Shown: positions 7,721 through 17,004, numbered from the stretch's first letter. The stretch is 64,000 bases of DNA from an uncultured Acidobacteriia bacterium (GCA_903828455.1 CAIKMJ010000052.1:1-64000), one strand, 5' to 3'. The notes: a model not told the origin generated them from the sequence alone. Translations and numbers: made by a program.

Positions 7721-9697
7721 CTAGGAGGAGCGCTTCATCCACGGGCCGAGTTTCTGGCCGATGGCGCGTTTGATGGCCGGCATGGCGCGTTCGGTTGCTT
7801 CTTCGCCGCGCTGGATGAGTTCGGCGGAGCGGTAGTATTCGACCCAGGTGAAGTCGCTCAGTTCGGGGTTGATGAGAACGTCGGCGGAGATGGCTTTGAA
7901 GTTGCCGAGTTCGTACTGCAGAATCTGCATCGAATTCATAATGATGTCGAACATATTCGGCAGTCCCTGGCTGTCTTCGAGCCAGGACATGGGATTCATT
8001 TTGTTGAGCTGGCGGATGCTCTTGGAGACGGCGTTTTCGACGCCGAGTTTGAGCGGGGGCACGACGTTGACGGCGATGCAGAGATCGGCGCCCATGCCGT
8101 TGACCACTTCGGCGGGAACCGGGTCGGTGACGCCGCCGTCGACCAGTACCCGTTCGCCGCGCTTGACCGGGGCGAAGACCATGGGGACGGAGGCGCTGGC
8201 GCGGAAGGCGGCGGAGAGGCTGCCGGTGCCGATGGCGACGCGTTCGCCGCTCTGGATGTCGGTGGCGACGGTGCGGCAGGGCATGACCAGATCTTCGAAG
8301 CGCGACCTGTTGCCGAGCAGCGGGGCAAAAATATTGACGAAACGGTTGCCGGCGAGGATGCCGGGTCTGGTGAGCGTGAGGTCGACGGCGAGGAGGGAAT
8401 TTTCCTTCTTGCCGAGGCCGAGCGCGATTTCGATCATTTGCTCGGTGCTGACGCCGGCGGCGTAGCCGACGCCGATGATGGAACCCTGCGAGCAGCCGGC
8501 CACGAGATCGATAAAGATGCCGTTGCGTTCGAGAACCTTGAGCACGCCAAGGTGAGCGATACCGAAGGCGGCGCCGCCGCCGAGGGCCACGCCAACGGTG
8601 GCGCCGAGGATTTTACGCGCGAGCCGGTGCATGGGCAGAGCGGCGGTGGCGTGCGGGGAGCGGCGGATGTAGTCGGCGCCGTCACCGGCGGAAGTGAGGG
8701 CAGCATCCTTGGGTAGTACGAAGGGTTCGCAATGGCTGATGGGGATGCGGTGGGATTTGGGATTTTCGAGGTTGATGACGTGGAAATGCTTGAGGCGGGC
8801 GGCGGGCTGATCGGCGCCGGCGGCAGGGGGAGCGGCGGGCGGCGGCGGGGCGTCGACGATTTCCACGGCGACGTCGGCGAAGCCGGGGACGGAATCCCAG
8901 AGGGCGGGATTTTCGGCCGCCAGATCGAAGATCATGAACGGGAAGCGATCGCTCAGCTTGGAGATCAGGTTGGAGGCGCGTTCGCTGTAAAAGCTGACGG
9001 GGTGTTCGCCGAAGACGGGAACCTCGACGAGGAAGACGCCGTCGCGGTGCTGCTGCATGAGGTCGTTAAACGCTTCGGGCCCATGGGTGAGGGCGTCGGA
9101 GAGGAGATCGGCAACGGTGCCTTCGGCTCTGGTGAGGCCGGGATGGACGTGGACCATGAGGACGTCGGCGCCGGTGAGATCGTGCAGGATGCCGGCGAGC
9201 GAGGTGGCGACCATGGACTTGCCTTTGAGGCCGGGTTTGCCGCCCACGGCAATGGTGAGCGTGGCGCCGCGCGTGACTTCGCCCTTGCTGGTGGCGGCGA
9301 GACGTTTACAGAGTACGCGGGTGAAGTATTCGAGGGCGCGGGGGTTCTTGAGGAAGAGGCCGTTGAAGGCGGTGCGGTCCAGCCAGACGAGGCGGACGCG
9401 GCGAGAGGCCTGAACGGTGGCGGTGCGCTTGCCGCCCTGGAGCAGAGCCATTTCGCCGAAGAAGTCGCCGCGTTTGAGGACGGCGGCGAGGCGCTGCTGC
9501 TGGCCGTCGCTGGCGAGGACTTCCAGTTCGCCGTCGAGCACGATGTAGAAGCGGTCGCCTTCATCGCCCTGACGGCAGATGACGTCACCCTTTTGTTTTG
9601 ACTCTTCAACGAACAGATCCTTGACCGCGTCGATATCGGCGCGGCTCAGGAAGCTGAAAATCGGGATGGTGGATAGTATCTCGTGCCAGTCAGCCAT
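7721..9697 (-). CDS. cyclic-nucleotide-binding, P-loop and patatin-like phospholipase fusion
   Basis: 658 residues, three modules. Residues about 10-130 are a cNMP-binding domain with the phosphate-binding cassette FFGEMALLQGGKRTATV. Residues about 145-290 resemble a ParA/MinD-type P-loop domain, starting AVGGKPGLKGKSMVATSLA, with a deviant Walker A. Residues about 360-560 are a patatin lipase: oxyanion glycines GVALGGGAAFGIAHLG, nucleophile GCSQG, and dyad aspartate in VDGGVTDPVP. The layout recalls NTE-type lysophospholipases, which are membrane-associated and gated by the cNMP domain. No clear signal peptide is seen. AAGG lies about 10 nt before the ATG, and a strong terminator follows. 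The middle module may be vestigial. Confidence 0.85.
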   Translation of the reverse strand: MADWHEILSTIPIFSFLSRADIDAVKDLFVEESKQKGDVICRQGDEGDRFYIVLDGELEVLASDGQQQRLAAVLKRGDFFGEMALLQGGKRTATVQASRRVRLVWLDRTAFNGLFLKNPRALEYFTRVLCKRLAATSKGEVTRGATLTIAVGGKPGLKGKSMVATSLAGILHDLTGADVLMVHVHPGLTRAEGTVADLLSDALTHGPEAFNDLMQQHRDGVFLVEVPVFGEHPVSFYSERASNLISKLSDRFPFMIFDLAAENPALWDSVPGFADVAVEIVDAPPPPAAPPAAGADQPAARLKHFHVINLENPKSHRIPISHCEPFVLPKDAALTSAGDGADYIRRSPHATAALPMHRLARKILGATVGVALGGGAAFGIAHLGVLKVLERNGIFIDLVAGCSQGSIIGVGYAAGVSTEQMIEIALGLGKKENSLLAVDLTLTRPGILAGNRFVNIFAPLLGNRSRFEDLVMPCRTVATDIQSGERVAIGTGSLSAAFRASASVPMVFAPVKRGERVLVDGGVTDPVPAEVVNGMGADLCIAVNVVPPLKLGVENAVSKSIRQLNKMNPMSWLEDSQGLPNMFDIIMNSMQILQYELGNFKAISADVLINPELSDFTWVEYYRSAELIQRGEEATERAMPAIKRAIGQKLGPWMKRSS

Positions 9698-9825
9698 CTA
9701 TATACCTTAGAACATCAGGCTGGAAATTCGCAGCAATTTCTGAATTGCAAAACAATGAATCGGGGCTCTTTGCAGTATTTTTCCGGCAAGGGCGCGCAGA
9801 ATGAGTTGCCCGATTTACGCAGGGA

Positions 9826-10266
9826 TTATGCGTCTTCCAGCCAGCGGCGCATCTGGTCGCGGGGAACGAGGCCGGCCTGCTGGCGCACGACCTTGCCGCC
9901 GCGCATGACGACGAAGTTGGGGATCGACTGAATGCGAAAGCGGCCGGCGAGCTGAAAGAGGGCTTCGGTATCGACTTTGAGGACGAGGGCGCGGCCGGCC
10001 ATCTCCTTTGCGAGGGCTTTGACTTCCGGGGCGGCCATGCGGCAGGGGCCGCACCATTCGGCCCAGAAATCGATGAGAACCGGGACCGGGGATTCGTTTA
10101 CCAGAGCGGCGAACTGTTCATCGCCGGCGACGTCGAGCGGTTCATCGAGAGGCGGGATAGGGGCGTGGCAGGAGCCGCATTTGCCGGTGTGGGCGAGGTG
10201 ACGGGCGGGGATGCGGTTGGTGGTGCCGCAGGCCTCGCAGGGCCGCAGGAGGGCAGCTTCAGTCAT
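9826..10266 (-). CDS. trxC: thioredoxin 2 with N-terminal zinc ribbon
   Basis: 146 residues. The N-terminal CEACGTTNRIPARH and CGSC give a four-cysteine zinc ribbon, as in TrxC. The thioredoxin domain follows with active site FWAEWCGPCRMAAPEV and the cis-proline region IQSIPNFVVM. It reduces protein disulfides in the cytoplasm and is typically linked to oxidative stress. It begins 18 nt after the stop of the spermidine-synthase-like gene at 10285, on the same strand, so the two may be cotranscribed. The 128-nt gap down to 9698 (the start of the patatin gene) carries no feature I can name. Confidence 0.9.
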   Translation of the reverse strand: MTEAALLRPCEACGTTNRIPARHLAHTGKCGSCHAPIPPLDEPLDVAGDEQFAALVNESPVPVLIDFWAEWCGPCRMAAPEVKALAKEMAGRALVLKVDTEALFQLAGRFRIQSIPNFVVMRGGKVVRQQAGLVPRDQMRRWLEDA

Positions 10267-10284
10267 GGCGGGGCATCGCTTCCA

Positions 10285-12762
10285 TTATTGTCCGCCGGAT
10301 TGTTTTGCGACGGCGGCTGCGAGGGCGGCGAGGCTGGCGGGCGAGCCGGCGAAGACGGGGCCGGGTGAGCGGCGGTAGGTGAGCATGTCGCGATAGAGAT
10401 TATCGGCGATGTTGGAATTGATGCCCCAGCCGGCGAGATAGGAGAGGCGGAGGTTGGAATCGCGATTGATTTCGGCGCCTTTGGTCCAGACGCCGAGGTC
10501 GGACTGCTGGCCGGCCCAGGTGCCGAACAGATCGGCCACCGAAGCGATGCCGATGCCGGCGAGGGATTCGCGGACGGGGGCGTAGTCGGGACGGGCGTAG
10601 CGCGCGGCGACGGCATCGAGATCGATGCGGAGAGGTTCCACCTGGCCGAGGAAGACCATGTCGTAGCCGGCGCCGTCGCGCGTGTTGGCCCAGACGGAGG
10701 CGTTGGGAAAGGCTTCGAAGAAGGTCTGGAGTTCGCTGCGAATGGTTTGTTCGTCGGTTTCGTAGAGCGGGACGTAGAGCGAGAAATAGCCGCCGGGATT
10801 GAGGTGGCGTTTGACGGCTTCGAAGTACTCGACCGAATAGAGGGCGGCGGTGCCTTTGACGAAGACGTCGAGGGGATCGGAGGCGATGATGTCGTACTTC
10901 GCGTTGGTGGTCATGAGGAAGTGGCGGGCGTCGTCGAAGACCACGTGGGTTTTGGGATTGAGATAGACGGCGTAGTCCTGCGCGGCGAAGAATTCGGTGG
11001 AAGTGGGGGGGATGACGGGTTCGATTTCGCAGACGGTGATCTTTTCGATTCCGGGATAGCGGGTGAAGGTGCCGGCGGAGACGCCCGCGCCGAAGCCGAT
11101 GCCGAGTACCGACTTCGGATTCGGATGCAGGAGGCCGGGCAGGTGGCCGACCATGCGCTGCAGTTTCATGTCGAAGATTTCCGTGGTGGCTTCGACGTGG
11201 CCGTTGACGTTGACGTACACCGCGCCGTTATTCCAGCGGGAAATTGCGACCGAAGAGTTGCGGCCTTCGACAACTTTGAGGATGGTGGAGAGGCCTTTAT
11301 CGGCGTTCATCATGCGGCCGTAGGCGATCAGTTCGCCAGGGACGGCGGGAAGCGCCCAGGCGAGCGCGGCCGAGGCGGCGAGGCTGGCCGGCAGCAGAGC
11401 GCGCCAGAGGATGGAGCGGCTGCGCATGGCGAGCGGGCCGAGGACGAAGAGGGCGCTGGCACCGGATACGACGAGCAGCAGGCGCTGGCAGTTCTGCGTG
11501 CCGATGGCGGGAATCAGCCACAGGCTGATGGCGAGGGCGCCGACGATGCCGCCGAGGGTGTTGGCGGCGTAGACGGCGCCGGTAACTTTGCCGCTGTCTT
11601 CGGCGCGCGAGCGCAGGGCGGCGGCGCAGGCGAGGGGGAAGCTGACGCCCCACAACAACGATGCCGGCAGGACGGCCCAGAGGCAGCGTTTGAGGTCGAG
11701 GGCGAACATCTGCCAGTGGCTGGAGGTGGTGATGAGGTCGTCATTCCAGTAGGGAAGGATTTGCGCGATCATGACGGCGGCCCAGATGATGCCGAGAGTC
11801 TGGAGCAGCTGGCAGAGGCCGAGCATGGGGGCCGGGCGCAGGCGGCGGATGACGGAGGAGGCGGCGGCGCCGCCGATGGCGAGGCCGATGAGGAAGACGG
11901 CGAGGATGATGGAGAAGACGTAGACGGTGCCGAGCAGGAGCATGCCGAGAAGGCGCGTCCAGACGACTTCGGCTCCGAGGGCGCAGGCGCCGGAAAGGGC
12001 GGTGGTGAGGTAGATGGTCCAGAGGGGGAGGGGGTCGCGGAGGGTGTCGTCGGCGGGGGCGGTTGCGGCTGCTTCGGGTTCGGCGGGATTCTGCGTAGCG
12101 AGGTGTTGTGTGGCGAGGTGCTGTGTGGCGAGGTGCGGTGAGGCTGAGCGGCTGAGCATCCAGCTGACGGCGGCGACGAGGAAGTTCAGGGCGGCGGCGC
12201 ACCAGGCGGCGGTGGCCATATCGAAAACACGAAGCAGATAGAAGCCGGCGACGAGGCAGCCGGCGACGGCGCCGGCGGTGTTGGCGCCGTAGAGCAGGGC
12301 CCACCAGGAGACGCCTTCGGGAGTGTTTTCAATCCAGCGCACGATGGCGGGGAGCGAGGCGCCCATCAGTATGGTGGAGGGCAGCATGGCGATGGCGGCG
12401 ACGACGCCGCGCAGCAGCATGCCGGGCAGGCCGTGTTCGGCACCGGTGACATAGACGGCGGTGATGAGCGGCATGGCGGCGGTTACGATGACGCCGAGCA
12501 GACCGATGCCGAGTTCGAGGCCCGCGTAAACCCGCAGCGGGTGCAGGTTGGCCGCGGCCTTCGAGCGCGGCAGCGCGAGGCTGCCGATGCAGAGCCCGCC
12601 CATGAAGGTGGCCAGCAGGATGCCGAGCGAGACCGAAGTGGAACCGATGGCCAGCTGCAGCACCTGGTACCAGGCGACCTCGTAGACCAGGGCGGAGCAG
12701 CCGCTGGCGCCGAACAGGAGCAAGAGCAGGAAGAGGGAGAGGGAGGATCGTTGGGCGGGCAT
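10285..12762 (-). CDS. fused multi-pass membrane/spermidine-synthase-like protein
   Basis: 825 residues. An N-terminal transporter-like membrane domain of about 12 helices (to roughly residue 500) opens LLLLLFGASGCSALVYEVAWYQ, a signature of this fused family. A C-terminal Rossmann domain follows with VLGIGFGAGVSAGTF, CEIEPVI and IIASDPLDVFVKGTAAL. The last motif keeps an acidic active loop closer to spermidine synthase than the protein at 3064. Substrate is unknown. An in-frame 15-nt repeat (12100-12145) inserts LATQHLATQHLATQ into the loop after about residue 210. The upstream region is occupied by another 15-nt repeat array. Confidence 0.75.
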   Translation of the reverse strand: MPAQRSSLSLFLLLLLFGASGCSALVYEVAWYQVLQLAIGSTSVSLGILLATFMGGLCIGSLALPRSKAAANLHPLRVYAGLELGIGLLGVIVTAAMPLITAVYVTGAEHGLPGMLLRGVVAAIAMLPSTILMGASLPAIVRWIENTPEGVSWWALLYGANTAGAVAGCLVAGFYLLRVFDMATAAWCAAALNFLVAAVSWMLSRSASPHLATQHLATQHLATQNPAEPEAAATAPADDTLRDPLPLWTIYLTTALSGACALGAEVVWTRLLGMLLLGTVYVFSIILAVFLIGLAIGGAAASSVIRRLRPAPMLGLCQLLQTLGIIWAAVMIAQILPYWNDDLITTSSHWQMFALDLKRCLWAVLPASLLWGVSFPLACAAALRSRAEDSGKVTGAVYAANTLGGIVGALAISLWLIPAIGTQNCQRLLLVVSGASALFVLGPLAMRSRSILWRALLPASLAASAALAWALPAVPGELIAYGRMMNADKGLSTILKVVEGRNSSVAISRWNNGAVYVNVNGHVEATTEIFDMKLQRMVGHLPGLLHPNPKSVLGIGFGAGVSAGTFTRYPGIEKITVCEIEPVIPPTSTEFFAAQDYAVYLNPKTHVVFDDARHFLMTTNAKYDIIASDPLDVFVKGTAALYSVEYFEAVKRHLNPGGYFSLYVPLYETDEQTIRSELQTFFEAFPNASVWANTRDGAGYDMVFLGQVEPLRIDLDAVAARYARPDYAPVRESLAGIGIASVADLFGTWAGQQSDLGVWTKGAEINRDSNLRLSYLAGWGINSNIADNLYRDMLTYRRSPGPVFAGSPASLAALAAAVAKQSGGQ

Positions 12763-12790
12763 TCCGGTACAGGGTGTAGCGTATCACTGC

Positions 12791-12880
12791 TCTCTGCTGT
12801 GCGGCTCTTTGCTGAGCGGCGCTTTGCTGTGCGGCGCTTTGCTGTGCGGCGCTTTGCTGAGCGGCGCTTTGCTGAGCGGC
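12791..12880. repeat. six copies of a 15-nt tandem repeat
   Basis: Unit GCTTTGCTGAGCGGC, with CTGTGCGGC variants. It fills most of the gap between the divergent starts at 12762 and 12960, so promoters for both genes must be embedded in or next to it. Confidence 0.9.
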
Positions 12881-12959
12881 TTCAGCGCAGTTTGCATGGC
12901 CTGGCGCAAAATTGCTGCGACCGATTGCGTTCCCGTTCATCTTCAACGAAGGAGACCGA

Positions 12960-13385
12960 ATGAAACGAACCGCATCCGCACACTGGGCCGGTGGCCTGAA
13001 AGACGGCAAGGGCACCATTTCGACGCAGAGCACTGTTCTGAGCAATACGCAGTATTCCTTCAGCACGCGCTTTGAGGAGGGGGTGGGGACGAATCCGGAA
13101 GAGCTGATCGCCGCCGCGCATGCGGGGTGTTTCACGATGGCGCTCTCGGGACAGCTGGCGAAGGCCGGGCTGACGGCGGAGAGCATCGCGACCACCGCGA
13201 CGATCACGATGGAAAAGACCGACGCTGGTTTCACGATCACGGCCTCGCATCTGGATGTGACGGCGCGCATTCCGGGGGCGGATGCGGCGGCGTTTCAGAC
13301 GGCGGCCGAGGGGGCGGAGAAGGGCTGCCCGGTGTCGCGCGTGCTGAATGCGGCGATTACGATGACGGCGAAGCTGGAAGCGTAG
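12960..13385 (+). CDS. OsmC/Ohr-family peroxiredoxin-like protein
   Basis: 141 residues, starting MKRTASAHWAGGLKDGKG at an ATG preceded by GAAGGAGA, a strong ribosome site. The two redox cysteines of the OsmC family are present: one in AAAHAGCFTMALSG and one in EGAEKGCPVSRVLN. NPEELIAAAHA is the conserved dimer and active-site helix. It matches the OsmC/YhfA-type hydroperoxide-reducing proteins. Translation could start upstream at 12912, but the ribosome site decides for 12960. Convergent with the propeller regulator ending at 13395. Confidence 0.85.
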   Translation: MKRTASAHWAGGLKDGKGTISTQSTVLSNTQYSFSTRFEEGVGTNPEELIAAAHAGCFTMALSGQLAKAGLTAESIATTATITMEKTDAGFTITASHLDVTARIPGADAAAFQTAAEGAEKGCPVSRVLNAAITMTAKLEA

Positions 13386-13394
13386 ACCGTTTCG

Positions 13395-15509
13395 TTACTT
13401 GAAATTTTCCACGAGGTTGAGATCCCAGTTGGTGCCGTCTTCCTGCGACCAGACGAGGTAGCGTCCGTCCGGTGAAAGGGAGAGGCCGACGTCGGGCTTC
13501 TTTGTCTTCACGATGGTTCGGCGGCTGCCGGTTTTGAAGTCGATATAGTCGATGGCCGAGCCGGCGGTGAGATAGACGCCGTTTTCGGTGATGGCGAAGT
13601 TGTTGCGGAACAGGGAATCGGTAAGCTGCGTTTCCGGACCGCCCGCGAGGGGCCGCTTCCAGAGCGAGCCGGTGCCGGCCTGTTTGGCGTAGTAAAGCCA
13701 TTTGCCGTCCGGCGACTCGGCTGCCGCGACTCCGCCGTTCTGCGTGAGCTGGACCGGTGTGCCGCCCTGCGCGGGTAGCTTCCAGAGTTGCTGGATGTTG
13801 GCTCCGGAATTGACCGTGTAGTAGATCCAGCGGCCGTCGCGCGACCAGGTTCCGAGGTACTCGCCGGTCCGGCCGCTGGTGAGCTGGCGGATTTTGCCGC
13901 CATCGGCGGAGACGGTGTAGAGGTGATAATCGCCGGTGGTGTTGGAATCGAAGACCACGGTGCGGCCGTCGGGCGACCAGCGCGGCGAACCGAACACGCC
14001 GGGGCGGGGCGGCGTGAGAGGCATGGCGTTGGAGCCGTCGGCATCGGAGACCCAGATCTGAATGCTGCCGGAGCGGTTGGAGTAGAAGAGCAGGCGCTTG
14101 CCGTCCGGTGAATATTGCGGAAAGACCTCGCGGCGGGTGGAGGTGATGAGGGGTTCGGGGGCGGCGTCTTTTGCGCCGGCGTTTTGGGCGGTGAGGTCGA
14201 GACGCCAGATGTCGCTGTTTTTCATGCCTTCCGAGTACACGAGGCGGTGGCGGTTTTGCGACCAGGCGAGGGAGGCCACGCGGGTGCCGAGGGTATTGAC
14301 GGGAACCGGGTCAGCGCCTCCGGTGGCGGGCACGCGGTAGGTGGTACCGGAGTAGGTGCGGTAGAGCAGTTCCTTGCCGCCGTTGAGCCAGAGCAGTTGC
14401 AGGGGGCGAAGATCCCCTCCGGGCAAGGTTCGCAAATCTCCGGCGGGGGCGTAATTGCGGTCCAGCGGCAGGAGGTAGACGGTGCCGCCCACTCCGGGAT
14501 GCGCGCGCAGGAAGGCGAGGCTGGCGCCATCGGGCGAGAAGGCTGGCCGGTCATCGCGGAGGTCGTTTTCCGGCGGATTTGTCAGGGGGCGGACTTCGCC
14601 GGTTTCGGCGGAGATCAACAGGATGCGGTCTTTTCCGTCGGCGGCGTGGTCGCCGGAGACGGCAAGCCATTTGCCGTCGGGCGACCAGCTCAGTTGCGGG
14701 GCAGTCTGGACGCTCAGCACTTCGGCTTCGTGGTAGACGACAGTGGTCAGTTTTCGCTCCGGGCCGCCGAGGGGGGAGATCAGGAGGATTTCGACGGCGG
14801 CGCCTGGCAGGAGCCGTTCGAAGGCAATGGCCGTGCCGTCGGGCGACCAGCGCGGCATATCGTCCTTAACGGGGTTGGTGGTGAGGCGAAGAGGGTTTTC
14901 CGAGCCGACGGCCTTTATATAGATGTCGAAATTGTCACCCTTGGGACCGTTCCAGGCGAAGGCGATCTGGTTGCCGTCCGGGGAAAAAGTGGGGTTGACC
15001 TCGGTGCCGGGGTAGCTGGTAAACGGTACGGGCGGAGAGGGCGGCGGGTCGGTGCGGAGATAGCGGACGGCTCCGGCGGCGGTGGCGAGGAGGGCGGCGG
15101 CGGCGAGTCCCCAGAGGGCGAACCGGGAGTGACGGCGTTGCGGCGGCGCGGCTGGGGGCTGGGCTACTACGGGAGCCGGCGCGGGGTCGGTCTGGACTGC
15201 GGCGGCGAAACGGTAGCCGACGGTGGGGATGGTTTCGATGAAGCGGGGTTGTTTGGGATCGTCGTCGAGCGCTTTGCGGATTTGGGCGACGGCGCGGGTG
15301 AGGGCGTTGTCGGAGACGGCGACGCCCTCCCAGACGACGGTGAGAAGCTCCTCTTTCGGGACGGCGCGGTGGCGGTTTTCGATGAGAAACTGCAGGAGGC
15401 GGAAGGATTTCGGCTCCAGCGGGCAGATTTCGCCGTTCGCTGTAAGGCGAAGATTCAAAACATCTAAAACGAACCGATCGAAGCGGTAGGGGGCTCCGGG
15501 TAACTCCAT
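13395..15509 (-). CDS. winged-helix (CadC/OmpR-type) DNA-binding protein with TolB-like beta-propeller
   Basis: 704 residues. Residues 1-105 are an OmpR-type winged helix: FRLLQFLIENRHRAVPKEE, then the recognition helix region VSDNALTRAVAQIRKAL, ending ETIPTVGYRFAA. A single membrane helix lies near 130-150 (LWGLAAAALLATAAGAV). The rest is a periplasmic six- or seven-bladed propeller of PD40/WD40-like repeats with recurring WSPDG and FSPDG motifs. This is a one-component membrane regulator type common in acidobacteria, with cytoplasmic DNA binding and periplasmic sensing. It is divergent from the aspartyl protease at 15590, with a nested palindrome between them that may be its operator. Confidence 0.85.
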   Translation of the reverse strand: MELPGAPYRFDRFVLDVLNLRLTANGEICPLEPKSFRLLQFLIENRHRAVPKEELLTVVWEGVAVSDNALTRAVAQIRKALDDDPKQPRFIETIPTVGYRFAAAVQTDPAPAPVVAQPPAAPPQRRHSRFALWGLAAAALLATAAGAVRYLRTDPPPSPPVPFTSYPGTEVNPTFSPDGNQIAFAWNGPKGDNFDIYIKAVGSENPLRLTTNPVKDDMPRWSPDGTAIAFERLLPGAAVEILLISPLGGPERKLTTVVYHEAEVLSVQTAPQLSWSPDGKWLAVSGDHAADGKDRILLISAETGEVRPLTNPPENDLRDDRPAFSPDGASLAFLRAHPGVGGTVYLLPLDRNYAPAGDLRTLPGGDLRPLQLLWLNGGKELLYRTYSGTTYRVPATGGADPVPVNTLGTRVASLAWSQNRHRLVYSEGMKNSDIWRLDLTAQNAGAKDAAPEPLITSTRREVFPQYSPDGKRLLFYSNRSGSIQIWVSDADGSNAMPLTPPRPGVFGSPRWSPDGRTVVFDSNTTGDYHLYTVSADGGKIRQLTSGRTGEYLGTWSRDGRWIYYTVNSGANIQQLWKLPAQGGTPVQLTQNGGVAAAESPDGKWLYYAKQAGTGSLWKRPLAGGPETQLTDSLFRNNFAITENGVYLTAGSAIDYIDFKTGSRRTIVKTKKPDVGLSLSPDGRYLVWSQEDGTNWDLNLVENFK

Positions 15510-15558
15510 CAGCGTTCCATCACCGGCGTTCAGAATAACATCCTCCGCGCATCACGAC

Positions 15559-15596
15559 TTGTCATGGCTGCTGGCCGCAATGTGGCCACATGACAA
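15559..15596. promoter_or_regulatory. nested palindrome in divergent promoter region, possible operator
   Basis: Outer arms TTGTCATG (15559-15566) and CATGACAA (15589-15596) pair perfectly; inner arms TGGCC (15572-15576) and GGCCA (15584-15588) pair too. The element lies in the 80-nt gap between two divergent genes and overlaps the ATG of the protease gene. It could be a binding site for the neighbouring winged-helix protein or a hairpin masking the start. Confidence 0.5.
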
Positions 15597-16426
15597 CACG
15601 CCACCTCATTCGTTTCGTCGTCAATTTTACGATCGGTTCACTCATGATAGTCACTGCCGCCGAGCCCTGCAACGCAAAAGCGCCGGAGCCGGCCGCGGCC
15701 GGAACGAAGCTGCGGCTGATGGGGGGACGGCCGGTGGTGGACGACGTGTATCTAAATGGTCAGGGGCCGTTCCGGTTCCTGATTGACACGGGAGCGGCGA
15801 GCAACCAGTTCGACGCGGCGCTGGCCCGGAAGCTGGGGCTTGAGGCGAGCTTCCAGCTGGAGCTGGCGACGGCCGGTGGAACGACATTTGTCAAGGGAGG
15901 CCGCGTGGGTGAGGTGAGGCTGGGAGCGGCGAAGGCTTCGAATCAGGAATTCCTTTTTACTACGCTTGACGGGGTTCACGCGCTTTCGTCGTCGATCCAG
16001 GGCGTGCTGGGCGAAGAGTTCCTGGCGAAGTTCGATTACCTGCTGGATTTCCGCAACAGGCGGGTGGAGTTTGCGGCGGAGGGCGGGACGGCACAGGGCG
16101 GGGCAGGGACGAGGGCGGCGTTCCGGATGATCGAAGGACTGCCGGCGATACAGACGAGCGAAGGCGAACTGGCGGTGGATTCGGGCACGGACACGACGGT
16201 GCTGTGCCGGGCGGGGCAGGGGGCGGCGGCGCAGATCCGCACGGCTTCGGGGTTTGCGGAGGTTGCGACGGGGAGCGTGCGGGTGCGGATTGGAGAACGC
16301 GAGGTCCGGCCGGCGCAGACGGCGTTTGCGCCGCGGGCGGCGCTGGCGGCGGACGGGCTGCTGCCGGCGAGTCTGTTCCGCAGCGTATTCTTCAGCAATT
16401 CGGGCCACTACCTCGTGCTGGAGTAG
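15590..16426 (+). CDS. secreted retropepsin-like aspartyl protease
   Basis: 278 residues with a signal-peptide-like start (basic, then VVNFTIGSLMIVTAA). The first catalytic motif is FRFLIDTGAASNQFD near residue 65. A second Asp motif, LAVDSGTDTTVL, lies near 200, so both lobes may sit in one chain as in pepsin-like bacterial proteases. Substrate is unknown. The start is supported by the signal sequence, though no ribosome site precedes it and the ATG is inside the palindrome at 15559-15596. The divergent winged-helix/propeller gene may regulate it. Confidence 0.75.
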   Translation: MTTRHLIRFVVNFTIGSLMIVTAAEPCNAKAPEPAAAGTKLRLMGGRPVVDDVYLNGQGPFRFLIDTGAASNQFDAALARKLGLEASFQLELATAGGTTFVKGGRVGEVRLGAAKASNQEFLFTTLDGVHALSSSIQGVLGEEFLAKFDYLLDFRNRRVEFAAEGGTAQGGAGTRAAFRMIEGLPAIQTSEGELAVDSGTDTTVLCRAGQGAAAQIRTASGFAEVATGSVRVRIGEREVRPAQTAFAPRAALAADGLLPASLFRSVFFSNSGHYLVLE

Positions 16427-16450
16427 CGGGCTGTGCTAATTCTGATTTGA

Positions 16451-16999
16451 GTGCGCTATTTTTTCAGCCGCAAAGATATTGTTCCGACCCGGATGCTGCT
16501 GATCGAAAGCGGTTCGCGGTCGCTGATCGAAGGGCTGCTGCCGCACTTTTACCAGCACTGGAATGTTCCGGTGGATGTGGTGACGTGCTACGCGGGCCAG
16601 CCGAAGGGGCTGCGGGAGGATTCGGTGGTCTACCGGGTGGCGGACTACACGACTCAGGAGGCGCGCGGGCGGTTCCTTGACGAGCTGCGGTCTCGCAATT
16701 ATCTGATGGCGGGAATGATCTGCTCGGGCGAGCCGATACTGACGAAGTGGAAGCTGATGCTGTTTGTGCGGCTGCCGGCGAAGTTTGTGCTGATCAACGA
16801 AAACGGCGATTATTTCTGGTTCCATCGCGATAATTTTGCCAATATCCGGATCTTTGTGCTGGAGCGGCTGGGGCTGACGGGCGCGGGGGCGATACGAACG
16901 GCGATCCGGCTGCTGCTGTTTCCGCTCAGCATTCTTTACTTACTGCTGTGGGCGCTGACGGCGCATGGGCGGCGGGCGCTGCGCGTGAAGAAGGCGTAA
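16451..16999 (+). CDS. hypothetical protein with C-terminal membrane helix, 182 aa
   Basis: Not recognised. The N-terminal alpha/beta part (TRMLLIESGSRSLIEGLLPHF, then a beta strand VDVVTCYAG) looks like a nucleotide- or sugar-binding fold seen in glycosyltransferase-like proteins. A hydrophobic segment, IRLLLFPLSILYLLLWALTA, lies near residues 155-175 and is followed by basic residues, so the protein is probably anchored to the membrane from the cytoplasm. Start GTG at 16451; it lies 24 nt after the protease and 5 nt before the quinone reductase, which suggests one transcript. Confidence 0.5.
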   Translation: MRYFFSRKDIVPTRMLLIESGSRSLIEGLLPHFYQHWNVPVDVVTCYAGQPKGLREDSVVYRVADYTTQEARGRFLDELRSRNYLMAGMICSGEPILTKWKLMLFVRLPAKFVLINENGDYFWFHRDNFANIRIFVLERLGLTGAGAIRTAIRLLLFPLSILYLLLWALTAHGRRALRVKKA

Positions 17000-17004
17000 A
17001 TCCT

